This document shows, piece after piece, positions 49,090 to 57,310 of a stretch of DNA of 64,000 nt. The position numbers were made by a program, and so were the translations under genes. Position 1 is the stretch's first letter. Every line of letters begins with the position of its first letter. The notes below the pieces were generated by a model. It was not told where the DNA came from. It did no database searches and saw only the letters and a program-made list of their open reading frames with translations. Origin of the DNA: Anaerolineales bacterium (GTDB taxonomy: Bacteria > Chloroflexota > Anaerolineae > Anaerolineales > UBA11579). The stretch is from NCBI GenBank assembly GCA_025808555.1, contig CP075526.1, positions 248,001 through 312,000 of the forward strand. The letters are read 5' to 3'.

Positions 49090-49095
49090 TATAAT
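49090..49095 (+). promoter_or_regulatory. -10 element of tRNA-Ser(GGA)
   Basis: TATAAT lies 12 bases before the first base of the tRNA. A TTGGCA upstream has only a 13-base spacer, so the -35 is uncertain. Confidence 0.5.
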
Positions 49096-49107
49096 GTGCG
49101 CCTCATT

Positions 49108-49194
49108 GGAGAGGTCGCATAGTCTGGCCTAGTGCGCGCGCTTGGAAAGCGCGTATACCGCAAGGTATCGAGGGTTCGAATCCCTCCCTCTCCG
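49108..49194 (+). tRNA. tRNA-Ser (anticodon GGA)
   Basis: 87 bases. Acceptor GGAGAGG/CCTCTCC, anticodon stem CGCGC/GCGCG with loop TTGGAAA giving GGA, long variable arm (TATACCGCAAGGTAT), T loop TTCGAAT, discriminator G, no encoded CCA. Third Ser tRNA in the window, with the UGA and GCU isoacceptors at 17.5 kb. Confidence 0.95.
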
Positions 49195-49248
49195 CTCCAT
49201 TCCCCCAGCGGCGCCGGATCGGCGTCGTTTTCATATCAGGAGCCAGCC

Positions 49249-49701
49249 ATGACGAAGAGCAAACTGCTTAGGATGGACAATATCGGCATCGTGGTCGAAT
49301 CGCTGGATGCGGCGATCGCCTTCTTTGAAAAGATCGGCCTGGCCCTCGAAGGGCGCGCCATGATAGAAGGCGAATGGGCGGGCCGGGTGACTGGGTTGGG
49401 CACGCAATCGGTGGAGATCGCCATGCTGGTCACGCCTGACGGACACAGCCGGCTTGAGTTGTCGCGCTTCCTCACCCCGTCTACAGTGTCAGACCACCGC
49501 ACAGCGCCGGTGAATTCGCTGGGCTATTTGCGGGCCATGTTCACGGTGGACGACCTTGACGAAATGCTGTCCCGGCTGAGCAAGCACGGCGCCCAGCTGG
49601 TTGGCGAGGTGGTTAAGTACGAAGACAGCTACCGGTTGTGCTACATCCGCGGGCCGGAAGGCCTGCTTATAGGGCTGGCAGAGCAACTCAGTAACAACTA
49701 A
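49249..49701 (+). CDS. VOC-family (glyoxalase-like) protein
   Basis: 150 residues from ATG 49249 (MTKSKLLRMDNIGIVVESLD), after AGGAG. Two beta-alpha-beta modules: DNIGIVVESLDAAIAFFEKIG and LRAMFTVDDLDEMLSRLSKHG; RLCYIRGPEGLLIGLAEQL ends the second. Possible metal ligands are poorly placed (Glu in LELSRF), so the enzyme class is undetermined: lyase, dioxygenase or resistance protein are all possible. Monocistronic. Confidence 0.8.
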   Translation: MTKSKLLRMDNIGIVVESLDAAIAFFEKIGLALEGRAMIEGEWAGRVTGLGTQSVEIAMLVTPDGHSRLELSRFLTPSTVSDHRTAPVNSLGYLRAMFTVDDLDEMLSRLSKHGAQLVGEVVKYEDSYRLCYIRGPEGLLIGLAEQLSNN

Positions 49702-49753
49702 GCACGTATCTGCGCATAGCGGCGCCCCTTGGCGCCGTTTGCGTTTTAAATGC

Positions 49754-49799
49754 TTGACAGCGCTGCGCCATTCTGTTATATAACTATATAGTTATATAA
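49754..49799 (+). promoter_or_regulatory. Promoter with 24-bp perfect palindromic operator for the arsR gene
   Basis: TTGACA (49754-49759), a 17-base spacer and TATATA (49777-49782) form the promoter. A perfect AT-rich palindrome with half-site TTATATAACTAT spans 49776-49799 and covers the -10 and start region. ArsR proteins bind such sites, so autorepression of the arsR-SRPBCC unit is likely. Confidence 0.75.
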
Positions 49800-49813
49800 T
49801 AAAACGGTTATAT

Positions 49814-50200
49814 ATGAACGACACACTCAGCCTTAAGTTTGCCGCCCTGGCCGACCCCACCCGCCGGGCGATCCTGGAGCGCCTGGCCGGCGGCGACGCC
49901 TCGGTCAGCGAGCTGGCGCGGCCCTTCGCCATGAGCCAGCCGGCCATCTCCAAGCACCTCAAGGTGCTGGAAAAGGCCGGGCTGATCAGCCGCGGGCGCG
50001 CCGCCCAGGCGCGCCCGGCCCACCTGGAGGCCGAGCAACTGGCCCTGGTCACCGAGTGGCTGGAGCGCTGCCGCCGCAACTGGCACGAAAGCTTCGACAA
50101 GCTGGACGCGTATTTGAAGACGCTGGAAGCAGCCGATGCGCACACCAAGCCGCGAGCGCCCAAACCCAAAAAACACAAACCATCAAGGAGAAAGAAATGA
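49814..50200 (+). CDS. ArsR-family transcriptional regulator (SRPBCC-linked type)
   Basis: 128 residues. LADPTRRAILERLAGGDASV, SELARPFAMSQPAISKHLKVLEKAGLI and the wing ISRGRAAQARPAHLEAEQL are the winged helix of the SdpR-like ArsR group; no metal-binding Cys pair is present. The Lys-rich tail is family-typical. ATGA overlap with the SRPBCC gene. A strong palindrome covers its promoter. Confidence 0.9.
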   Translation: MNDTLSLKFAALADPTRRAILERLAGGDASVSELARPFAMSQPAISKHLKVLEKAGLISRGRAAQARPAHLEAEQLALVTEWLERCRRNWHESFDKLDAYLKTLEAADAHTKPRAPKPKKHKPSRRKK

Positions 50201-50694
50201 ACGACAAAATGATCATCAAGGCGGACGGCGCCGAGCTGTACCTGGAGCGCACCTTCGCCGCCCCGCGTGAGCGCGTGTGGGCTGCCTTTACCGAGTGCCA
50301 GCATCTCACCAATTGGTGGGGACCCAAAGGCTGGGACCTAACCCATTGCGATATGGACTTCCGCGTGGGCGGCCGCTGGCACTATTGCATGACCGGCAAG
50401 AACCCGGAGAATGGTGAAGCCATTCAATCGTGGGGGCTGGCCGACTACACCGCCATCAGCGCACCCGACAGCTATACGTATATTGACGCCTTCTCCAACG
50501 CCGAGGGCGGCAAGGTGCCGGGCATGCCGGTAAGCGAGATCACTATGGACTTCGTAGAGGTGGACGGCGGCACCAAAGTGTTGAGCCGCGGCGTCTATGC
50601 TTCGGCCGAGGAGCTCGAGACCATCATGGAGATGGGCGTGGAACAAGGCATCACCGAAACCTGGGACCGCCTGGAAGAGCTGCTGGCGAAGTAG
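50197..50694 (+). CDS. SRPBCC/AHSA1-domain protein
   Basis: 165 residues from the ATG overlapping the arsR stop. YLERTFAAPRERVWAAFTECQHLTNWWGPKGW is the typical opening; FRVGGRWHYCMTGKNPENGE and VEQGITETWDRLEELLA follow. These bind hydrophobic ligands in a deep cavity. ArsR-AHSA1 pairs are very common; the protein is probably the functional output of the regulator's response. Ligand unknown. Confidence 0.9.
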   Translation: MNDKMIIKADGAELYLERTFAAPRERVWAAFTECQHLTNWWGPKGWDLTHCDMDFRVGGRWHYCMTGKNPENGEAIQSWGLADYTAISAPDSYTYIDAFSNAEGGKVPGMPVSEITMDFVEVDGGTKVLSRGVYASAEELETIMEMGVEQGITETWDRLEELLAK

Positions 50695-50703
50695 GAACTG
50701 GCC

Positions 50704-51039
50704 ATGTCATTTCAAGCCTATCTGGACAATATCGAAGCCAAGACCGGCAAAACGCCCAACGAGTTCATTGCGCTGGCTAAGGCCAAAGGCTTTGGCGCAG
50801 ACACGAAAGCCGGCGACATCGTGGCCTGGCTCAAGGAAGACTTTGACCTGGGGCGCGGCCACGCCATGGCGCTGGTGCACGTCATCAAGAACGGCGCGGT
50901 CATCAGCGACAAGCATGTCAACAGCGGTGGCACGCACAGCGACCCGAGCAACAAGCTGCGACTGAGCGGAGCGCGCCCAAAGGGTGCGAAGAAAACCGCC
51001 GCCAAGAAGACAGTAAAGAAAACTACGCGCAGGAAATAA
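50704..51039 (+). CDS. DUF4287 domain-containing protein
   Basis: 111 residues. SFQAYLDNIEAKTGKTPNEFIALAKAKGFG... DIVAWLKEDFDLGRGHAMALVHVIKNG is the DUF4287 fold (a small helical DNA-binding-like domain), and the C-terminus is a Lys-rich tail (KGAKKTAAKKTVKKTTRRK) resembling histone H1. Often found beside AHSA1 proteins. Third gene of the arsR unit, nine bases after the SRPBCC gene. Confidence 0.85.
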   Translation: MSFQAYLDNIEAKTGKTPNEFIALAKAKGFGADTKAGDIVAWLKEDFDLGRGHAMALVHVIKNGAVISDKHVNSGGTHSDPSNKLRLSGARPKGAKKTAAKKTVKKTTRRK

Positions 51040-51060
51040 GGCAGAGCGCGAAAACCAACA

Positions 51061-51093
51061 GCAAAACGCCCAGCCAACGGCTGGGCGTTTTGC
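51061..51093 (+). terminator. Terminator of the arsR unit
   Basis: GCAAAACGCCCAGCC pairs with GGCTGGGCGTTTTGC around an AAC loop, 15 pairs, followed by TTTAG. The TAGACT of the next gene's -10 lies directly after it. Confidence 0.85.
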
Positions 51094-51107
51094 TTTAGAC
51101 TCGCCAT

Positions 51108-51776
51108 ATGCCTACACGCGAACTCAAGCTCGATCTGGGGGAATATGGCCAGGTCTCGGCCCTGCTGCAGCTGCCAGTCGGCGCCACGGCGCTGCTGGCC
51201 CTGGCGCACGGCGCCGGCACGGATATGCGCCACGCCAGCATGCAAAGCCTGGCCGATGCGCTGGCCGCGGCCGGCATCGGTACGCTGCGCTACAACTTTC
51301 CGTACAAGGAGCACAAGCGCGGCCGCCCGGACTCGCCAGTGGTAACCGGGGCAGCAGTGCGAGCCGCCTGCGCCGCGGCGGCCGAGGTTGCGCCCGAGTT
51401 GCCGCTGTTTGCCGGCGGACGCTCCTTCGGCGGGCGGATGACCTCATTGGCGGCCAGCGAGGCGCCGCTGCCAAGTGTGCACGGCCTCGTCTTCTTCGCC
51501 TTCCCGCTGCATCCAGCCGGCGCGCCGGCCACCAAGCGGGCTGAGCACCTGGCGCAGGTCGGCGTGCCGATGCTATTCCTGCAAGGCCCGCGCGATGAGC
51601 TAGCCACGCCTGCCCTGCTGGAGCCGGTCGTCAGCCAGCTGCCGAATGCAACCCTGCACTGGGTAGACGCGGCCGACCACAGCTTCAAGGTGCTCAAGCG
51701 CTCAGGCCGCACGGATGCAGATGTGATGAAGGAATTGGTGGAGACGACCGCCGCATTTATGCGGGCGAACAGTTAG
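51108..51776 (+). CDS. Alpha/beta-hydrolase (KANL3/Tex30 family)
   Basis: 222 residues. LALAHGAGTDMRHASMQSLADAL opens the fold, the nucleophile elbow is GGRSFGGRMTS, PMLFLQGPRDELATPALLEPV carries the acid and DAADHSFKVLKRSGR the histidine. These belong to the dienelactone-hydrolase-like KANL3/Tex30 group of unknown substrate. TAGACT ends six bases before the ATG, suggesting a leaderless transcript. Its stop directly abuts the convergent YibE/F stop with no space for a terminator. Confidence 0.85.
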   Translation: MPTRELKLDLGEYGQVSALLQLPVGATALLALAHGAGTDMRHASMQSLADALAAAGIGTLRYNFPYKEHKRGRPDSPVVTGAAVRAACAAAAEVAPELPLFAGGRSFGGRMTSLAASEAPLPSVHGLVFFAFPLHPAGAPATKRAEHLAQVGVPMLFLQGPRDELATPALLEPVVSQLPNATLHWVDAADHSFKVLKRSGRTDADVMKELVETTAAFMRANS

Positions 51777-53006
51777 CTAGTGATGGTGGTGGCCGTGACC
51801 ATGAGGCTCATGGTCAAAATCGGCTTGCACAGCCGGGCCAAGCAGCGGGCGGACGCGCCCCCAACTTGACATGCTGGTGGCCGCCCAGCAGGCCACCAGC
51901 GTGGTCAGCGGCACGGCGGCCATCAGCCCCAGCGAACCCACCAGGGTGCGCAAAATTTCTTCGGCGACAAATTCACGGTTGATAAACGCAAACCAGTCGG
52001 TGCCCGCACCGGTGACCAGCAACAACAGCGGCAGGGCTGCACCGGTGTAAGCCAGTACCAGCGTATTAACCGTGGCGGCCACATGGTCCTGCCCGATGCG
52101 CATGCCGCGGCGATACAAGGCGCGCCAGGTCTGCTTGGGGTCAAGCAAATAGAGCTCGAAGATCACCGAAGCCTGCGTGATCACCAGGTCGTCGAGCACA
52201 CCCAGGCTGCCGATGATGATGCCGCCCAGCACCAGGCCGCGGAAATCCACCACCAGTTGTGACTGCTGGCTGAGGAACATGGCTTCCTCGCTGCTGAAGC
52301 CGGTCATGCGGGTCAGCTGGATGAAGGCATCCGCCATCAGACCCGTGAGCAATAGCGCGATCAGCGTGCCGATCACGGCGGCATGGGTCTTGATCGTCCA
52401 CCCGTACACAAGATACAGCGAACCCGCCAGAATGGCGAAAGAGCCCAGCACGCTGACCCACACCGGATCCTCACCGCCGAGGATGCGGGGCAGGATGAAG
52501 GCCAGGATCACGGTGAGGCTGAACGCCATCGACACCAGGCTGCGGGCGCCCTTTTTGCCGCTGATGAGCAGAGTTGTGATGACGAACAGCACGAACAGCG
52601 CCGCCAGCGGGCGGCTGCGCACATAGTCTGTGTAATAAGCCTGGGCCTGCATCTCGGGAAACTCGCTGACAGTGATAAGCAGCTGATCGCCGGGCGCAAA
52701 GTAGGAGCCGGCCGCCACGATCTGGCGGCGGCCATAGTCGATCTCAAACGTGCGCCCGGCATAGCGGCCCTCCAGCACTTCCACAGCCAGGATCTGGAAG
52801 TTCTGCATTCGGCCGCCCAGGTCAACCTGGCCGGCCTGCACGATCTCGCTCACTTCGGCGCGAACGTTGTTGGTCGTATAGCCGCTGGCGCTCTCGGCGC
52901 TGGGCGGCGCAGCGCGCCACTGGCCCAGCCAGTAGCCGCCCAGGAAGATCAGCACAAGAATGACGAACAGCGAGCTTGGGATGCGCTTGAGCAGAGACTT
53001 AAGCAT
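51777..53006 (-). CDS. YibE/F-like membrane protein
   Basis: 409 residues. N-terminal anchor (SLFVILVLIFLGGYWLGQW), an extracytoplasmic beta domain (VLEGRYAGRTFEIDYGRRQI), then about seven helices with FVITTLLISGKKGARSLVSM and VLDDLVITQASVIFEL, characteristic of YibE/F. The C-terminus is unusual: His-rich DHEPHGHGHHHH, a possible metal site. Some YibE/F members are linked to envelope stress or export, but the function is open. It ends a leftward operon. Confidence 0.88.
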   Translation of the reverse strand: MLKSLLKRIPSSLFVILVLIFLGGYWLGQWRAAPPSAESASGYTTNNVRAEVSEIVQAGQVDLGGRMQNFQILAVEVLEGRYAGRTFEIDYGRRQIVAAGSYFAPGDQLLITVSEFPEMQAQAYYTDYVRSRPLAALFVLFVITTLLISGKKGARSLVSMAFSLTVILAFILPRILGGEDPVWVSVLGSFAILAGSLYLVYGWTIKTHAAVIGTLIALLLTGLMADAFIQLTRMTGFSSEEAMFLSQQSQLVVDFRGLVLGGIIIGSLGVLDDLVITQASVIFELYLLDPKQTWRALYRRGMRIGQDHVAATVNTLVLAYTGAALPLLLLVTGAGTDWFAFINREFVAEEILRTLVGSLGLMAAVPLTTLVACWAATSMSSWGRVRPLLGPAVQADFDHEPHGHGHHHH

Positions 53007-53031
53007 GCGGGCTATTTTGCCCTATAGCCAG

Positions 53032-53571
53032 CTAGAAGGGCAGCCGCGCCGCCACAAACTCCAGGCCGAGCACTTGCAGAGTGACCCACCCCATCAGGAT
53101 GCCCAGCGCCCAGCCGGCCAGCACATCGGAGACGAAGTGCAAGCCAGTGGCCACGCGGGCCAGGCCAACCAGCGGCGCCCACACAACCAGCAGCGCGCCG
53201 AACCAAGCCGGCCCCATGGCCAGGCCTAGCACAGCCAACATGGCGGCACGGGCGGCGTGGCCGGAGGGAAACGAGTGCGGATCGGTCTTGCGGTAGATCT
53301 GGCCCCACTCGCCGGCCGGGCGCGAGCGGCGCACGCTGAACTTGATGATGAGCACCACAATGGCGGTCAGCGCAATGCCGATGAACAGCGCCTGGGCCAC
53401 CTGCTTCCAGGCCGGGCTGCCCAGCCACATCACCAGCGCCAGGCCAATGCCCCAGAACCACGAATCGCCGGAGTGCCCAAAAAAGATCGCCAGCTGGCGC
53501 AGCGGGCCGGGTTTCTCTGCTATGTGCAGGCGCGTAGACAGCTGGGCGTCTTGTTCAAGCCAATGATTCAT
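53032..53571 (-). CDS. PAP2-family phosphatase
   Basis: 179 residues from ATG 53571 (MNHWLEQDAQLSTRLHIAEK). Motifs: KFSVRRSRPAGEWGQIY, SFPSGHAARAAM and VGLARVATGLHFVSDVLAG, the three phosphate-binding boxes. Five or six membrane helices. It removes phosphate from undecaprenyl pyrophosphate, phosphatidate or a similar lipid. The ATG overlaps the stop of the nucleotidyltransferase gene by one base. Confidence 0.88.
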   Translation of the reverse strand: MNHWLEQDAQLSTRLHIAEKPGPLRQLAIFFGHSGDSWFWGIGLALVMWLGSPAWKQVAQALFIGIALTAIVVLIIKFSVRRSRPAGEWGQIYRKTDPHSFPSGHAARAAMLAVLGLAMGPAWFGALLVVWAPLVGLARVATGLHFVSDVLAGWALGILMGWVTLQVLGLEFVAARLPF

Positions 53572-54347
53572 CAGTTCTTCGCTTCCAGGTACTTGCGGAT
53601 CACTTCCAGATGATGGGCCTTGTCCACATCCATGCCGATCTCGGCATACGGGCATTTTTGAGCGCGGGCGCGCAGGCCCAGGCTGCGCCCGGCGCGGCGA
53701 GCGGCGTCGGCGATGGTAAGTTGGCGGATGAGCGCCAGGAACAGGGTATCAAAGCCGATCATGGCGGCCTGCTTGAGCGGACTCTTGCGCACTTCGGTCA
53801 GCTTCTCCCAGGTGCCGCCGCTGGAGAGGATCACACTGAGCGCCACGGGGGTCACATCCCCGCCGCACACTTCGGCGTCCTTGAGGCGCGTGAAGGTGCG
53901 CCGCGAATCGGGGAAGCGCGCTTCCATCACGTCTTTCTCCACAACGTTGTAGAGCATCTCATCGTCGGGGATGCGCACCTGCTCCAGCACCCAATCCACC
54001 ATCTCGCCGGTGATGGCCGGCGTGTCGGAAGGTACCAGCACACAGTACTTGGCGTCCGGATTGAGCTCGGCGATCTTGCGTGCGCCGGCGCGGATGTTGG
54101 GTAGCATCTCGCCCTGGTTAGGCACGTAGCTCAGCGGCTTCTTGCAGGTCAGCCCATCGGCCTCGCTGAGGCCAACGATGACCACGTTGCCGATGTGCTC
54201 AGCTTGGCTGAGCGCATCCAGGATCCATTGCACCATCGGCTTGCCCGCGATCTCGATCAGGGCCTTGGAGCGACCCTGGCTGAATTCGTAGAGGGATTCG
54301 CCGGGTTCGGGGATACCCCCAGCGGAGAGCAGCGCGTCGAATTTCAA
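53571..54347 (-). CDS. MobA-like nucleotidyltransferase
   Basis: 258 residues. The Rossmann-like nucleotide-binding start is ALLSAGGIPEPGESLYEFSQGRSKALIEIAGKPM, the metal site YCVLVPSDTPAITGEMV. The second half (RRTFTRLKDAEVCGGDVTPVALSV) ends in an Asp-rich YAEIGMDVDKAHHLEVIRKYL. It transfers NMP to a sugar or cofactor phosphate; the substrate is not known. Its start overlaps the neighbour's stop as ATGA. The gene cluster seems to be a conserved unit in Chloroflexota, by recollection only. Confidence 0.82.
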   Translation of the reverse strand: MKFDALLSAGGIPEPGESLYEFSQGRSKALIEIAGKPMVQWILDALSQAEHIGNVVIVGLSEADGLTCKKPLSYVPNQGEMLPNIRAGARKIAELNPDAKYCVLVPSDTPAITGEMVDWVLEQVRIPDDEMLYNVVEKDVMEARFPDSRRTFTRLKDAEVCGGDVTPVALSVILSSGGTWEKLTEVRKSPLKQAAMIGFDTLFLALIRQLTIADAARRAGRSLGLRARAQKCPYAEIGMDVDKAHHLEVIRKYLEAKN

Positions 54348-55243
54348 TTCAGCTCCTGGATCTGCGGCTCAAGCTTGAGCTCGTCGATCATCTGGTTGAG
54401 CTCGGCATGGGTCAGCTTGCGGCCCTTGCCGGCGGCGGCCACCAGGGCGGCTTCGAGCATGTTAGTGCCGAAGGAGCGCCCGTCGAATACCGGCGTGGTG
54501 GTGACCAGGTATTTGATGCCAATGTCCTTGAGCAGTTTCACATCGTCTGGCGTGGTGGTGTTGGTGACGATCACCTTGCCCGGCAGGCTATTCGGGATAT
54601 GGCGCTTGATGTAATGAAAGTCGCCGGCGATCACGCTGGCCCAGTTGAAATACTGCTCCCACTTGGGGGTGCGCTGGTCTTGCTTCTCGCCGGTGGGATA
54701 CAGCCACTTGAACGGCAGTCGGGTGGCGACCGGAGTCACCAGGGCGGCCATGGTCTTGAGCCCGCTCTCTGAGCGGATGGCGATGGGCACGTCCAGCGCG
54801 AACATGAAGTCGCCGAATACGCAGTCATAACCAGCCTTCAGGAACGAGTCGGTCATGCCCCAGCGGTCAGTGCCGATGGTGATGAAGGCTTTCTTCTCTT
54901 TGATGTAGTCACCAGTCTTGGCATGCAGAAAGCCGACGGCACGCTTCTCCAGCGTGTTCTTGAGGCCCTCGCCGTCCACCAGCGGGGTCTGCTTCACATG
55001 GCGAACGATGGGCTTGACCGAATGCAGGGGGTAATACTTCTTGTCCACCAGCAGGCCCAAGTCCGCCCCGCCCAGGCCAAAGGCGTCCACCTTGCCATCC
55101 AACTCCTTGAACAGTTCAGCGGCCTTTTCCATATCGCCGTTGGTGCCAATGCGCTCAATGCGCACGGTCTCGCCCAACAGCTTCACTTCTACGGCCTTGT
55201 CTCGCTTGGAAGAACCAATGCTGATGCTTACTGCACGCTTCAT
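54344..55243 (-). CDS. Conserved protein of the 'quinate 5-dehydrogenase'-annotated family
   Basis: 299 residues, AGGAG before the ATG. MKRAVSISIGSSKRDKAVEV, DAFGLGGADLGLLVDKKYYPLHS and IVTNTTTPDDVKLLKDIGIKYLVTTTPVFDGRSFGTN are notable. I recall this family being named quinate 5-dehydrogenase in databases, yet no clear dinucleotide fold is seen, so the name is doubtful. First gene of the leftward unit with the nucleotidyltransferase, PAP2 and YibE/F genes. Confidence 0.5.
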   Translation of the reverse strand: MKRAVSISIGSSKRDKAVEVKLLGETVRIERIGTNGDMEKAAELFKELDGKVDAFGLGGADLGLLVDKKYYPLHSVKPIVRHVKQTPLVDGEGLKNTLEKRAVGFLHAKTGDYIKEKKAFITIGTDRWGMTDSFLKAGYDCVFGDFMFALDVPIAIRSESGLKTMAALVTPVATRLPFKWLYPTGEKQDQRTPKWEQYFNWASVIAGDFHYIKRHIPNSLPGKVIVTNTTTPDDVKLLKDIGIKYLVTTTPVFDGRSFGTNMLEAALVAAAGKGRKLTHAELNQMIDELKLEPQIQELN

Positions 55244-55410
55244 GGGGCGTCTCCTCGGTGAAAATTCGGCGGGTTAGCCCGTCTCAGGGCCTGATTTTAC
55301 TAGCGTTAGGCCGCCAAACCCGGCTTTTTTGGCTGCAGCGGCTATAACACTCCCAGGCGGGGTGGGAAACGGCCAAATGCCAGGCAGTAGGGCGCCAGAC
55401 GCCTTTGCGG

Positions 55411-55416
55411 TATAAT
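55411..55416 (+). promoter_or_regulatory. -10 element of ilvE
   Basis: TATAAT 60 bases before the ilvE start gives a transcript with a leader of about 50 bases containing the GGGGGCCT...AGGCCTGAGG complementarity. No -35 match and no recognisable attenuator peptide. Confidence 0.45.
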
Positions 55417-55475
55417 GCCGGTTGTGGGGGCCTAAACCGCCAGGCCTGAGGGTCTGAAACCAGCTGGAGGTGTTT

Positions 55476-56414
55476 GTGGCAGTTCCCAATTACGCATATT
55501 TTCAAGGCAAGATCGTTCCCTATTCCGAGGCCAAGATCGGTGTCATGACCCACGCGCTGAACTATGGCACAGCCATTTTCGGCGGGGTGCGCGGCTATTG
55601 GAATGATGCAGAGGAAGAGCTGTTCATCTTCCGCCCGCAGGACCATCTGAAGCGCCTGTACAACTCAGCCAAACTGATGGTGATGGACATCCCCGTCGGC
55701 CCGGACGAGCTGATGGAGCGCATGGTGGAGCTGCTGCAGATGGAAGGCCACCGCCAGGATGTGTACCTGCGCCCCATGGCCTATTTTGCCGACGAGATCA
55801 TTGGCGTAAAACTGCACGACCTGCAAACCGAAGTGACTCTGTTCTCGGTGCCGTTCAGCAAGTACGTAGCCAACGACACCGGCGCCCACGTCACCTTCTC
55901 CTCCTGGCGCCGCCTGGACGACAACATGATCCCCGCCCGCGGCAAGATCGCCGGCGCCTACGTCAACACCGCTTTCATCAAGACCGATGCGGTGCGGGCG
56001 GGCTTCGACGAGGCGATCGTGCTGACGGCTGACGGGCACATCTCCGAGGGCAGCGCCGAGAACCTGTTTATGGTGCGTGACGGCGTGGTCTACACCCCGC
56101 CGATCACCGACAACATTCTGGAAGGCATCACGCGCCGCTCGATCATTGAGCTGGCCCGCAGCGAGGGTTACACCGTCATCGAGCGCTCGATCGACCGCAC
56201 GGAAGTGTTCCTGGCGGACGAAATGTTCATGACCGGCACGGCCGCCCAGGTGACCGCCATCACCAAGGTGGACCACCGCGTGATCGGCGACGGCGTGATG
56301 GGCCCGGTGGCCGCCCGCCTGCGCCAGCTGTACGACGACGCGGTACGCGGGCGTCTGCCAGAATTCCGCCACTGGAACTACCCTGTATATGAAAAGCTGG
56401 TGGTGAAATCGTGA
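55476..56414 (+). CDS. ilvE: Branched-chain amino acid aminotransferase
   Basis: 312 residues from GTG 55476, five bases after GGAGG; the GTG two codons earlier overlaps that site. MTHALNYGTAIFGGVRGYWN, PMAYFADEIIGVKLHDL, the PLP lysine in ARGKIAGAYVNTAFIKTDA, GHISEGSAENLFMV and DNILEGITRRSIIELARSEG are class-IV aminotransferase hallmarks of the IlvE type. It interconverts branched-chain amino acids and their keto acids. Monocistronic. Confidence 0.93.
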   Translation: MAVPNYAYFQGKIVPYSEAKIGVMTHALNYGTAIFGGVRGYWNDAEEELFIFRPQDHLKRLYNSAKLMVMDIPVGPDELMERMVELLQMEGHRQDVYLRPMAYFADEIIGVKLHDLQTEVTLFSVPFSKYVANDTGAHVTFSSWRRLDDNMIPARGKIAGAYVNTAFIKTDAVRAGFDEAIVLTADGHISEGSAENLFMVRDGVVYTPPITDNILEGITRRSIIELARSEGYTVIERSIDRTEVFLADEMFMTGTAAQVTAITKVDHRVIGDGVMGPVAARLRQLYDDAVRGRLPEFRHWNYPVYEKLVVKS

Positions 56415-56454
56415 GCGGCGCGGTGCGCTGAACGGTAGAGTATATGTGTACGCG

Positions 56455-56483
56455 AAGTGGCGCAGCCTTAGGCTGCGCCACTT
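56455..56483 (+). terminator. Hairpin after ilvE
   Basis: AAGTGGCGCAGCC/GGCTGCGCCACTT with a TTA loop, 13 pairs, no T run. Likely 3'-end stabiliser or weak terminator. Confidence 0.6.
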
Positions 56484-56504
56484 GTATAAAGAAGAGAGAA
56501 CCTT

Positions 56505-57272
56505 ATGGTTGCCAAAACAAAACTAGACGCTCTGATCCTGAAGATCTCGAAGGCTAGTGTGGGCTTCCCACAGCTGCAGCGCATGGCCGAACAGTCCATT
56601 AAGAAGGAGACGTCGCTCAAGAACCTGGACCTGGCCAAGGACCTGCTTGAATCGCACGTGTACCAGGCGCGCATCCTGGCCACTTACCTGCTGGGCCACC
56701 TGGCGGGCGAGATGCCCGAGACGCTCAAGCTGCTGCGCCAGCGCGTCAGCCGTGACCCGGATTACCGCGTGCAGGAAGCGCTGGCCCAGACCTTTGACCT
56801 GATCTGCGAGAAGGCTGGTTACCAGGAAAGCCTGGCGCTGATCAAAGACTGGCTGGGCGACGACAACCCCAGCGTGCGCCGCGCCGTCACCGAAGGCCTG
56901 CGAGTGTGGACCGCCCGCCCCTATTTCAAGACCAACCCGGAAGCGGCGATCAACCTGCTGCGCGGCCTGCGCGCCGACGAGAGCGAATACGTGCGCCGCT
57001 CAGTGGGCGCAGCGCTGCGCGACATTGCCAAGAAGCACAAGACCCTGGTGAACCGTGAGGTCAAGACCTGGGACTTGTCAGACAAGAAGATCCAGCAGAC
57101 CAAGCTGCTGGTGAGCAAGGCGCCAGCCGGCGGCGGCAAACCAGCCGCCAAGAGGGCGCCGGCCAAAGCCAAGGCAAAGGCAAAGCCCGCCAGGAAGGCG
57201 GCAGCCAAAGCGAAACCGAAGGCCAAAGCGAAGGCAAAGACAAAGGCCAAAGCGAAAGCCAAACGGCGCTAG
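56505..57272 (+). CDS. HEAT-repeat (DNA alkylation repair-like) protein with H1-like tail
   Basis: 255 residues. Residues ~1-190 are alpha-helical HEAT repeats (ARILATYLLGHLAGEMPETLK; NPSVRRAVTEGLRVWTARPY; SEYVRRSVGAALRDIAKKHK) of the AlkD/DNA-alkylation-repair type. The last ~60 residues are almost wholly Lys, Ala and Pro (AKAKAKAKPARKAAAKAKPK), as in bacterial histone-H1-like proteins, and would coat DNA. Glycosylase residues of AlkD cannot be confirmed, so it may only bind DNA. Followed by a terminator. Confidence 0.75.
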   Translation: MVAKTKLDALILKISKASVGFPQLQRMAEQSIKKETSLKNLDLAKDLLESHVYQARILATYLLGHLAGEMPETLKLLRQRVSRDPDYRVQEALAQTFDLICEKAGYQESLALIKDWLGDDNPSVRRAVTEGLRVWTARPYFKTNPEAAINLLRGLRADESEYVRRSVGAALRDIAKKHKTLVNREVKTWDLSDKKIQQTKLLVSKAPAGGGKPAAKRAPAKAKAKAKPARKAAAKAKPKAKAKAKTKAKAKAKRR

Positions 57273-57282
57273 CAAAAAATCT

Positions 57283-57310
57283 AAAAAGAACTCCTTAAGG
57301 AGTTCTTTTT
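57283..57310. terminator. Bidirectional terminator
   Basis: AAAAAGAACTCC and GGAGTTCTTTTT flank TTAA, giving a hairpin with A and T tracts on both sides between the convergent HEAT and GNAT genes. Confidence 0.88.

Noticed and set aside
55417-55475. Leader attenuator or T-box before ilvE
   Set aside because: No T-box motif, no leader peptide rich in branched-chain codons and only a short imperfect complementarity.
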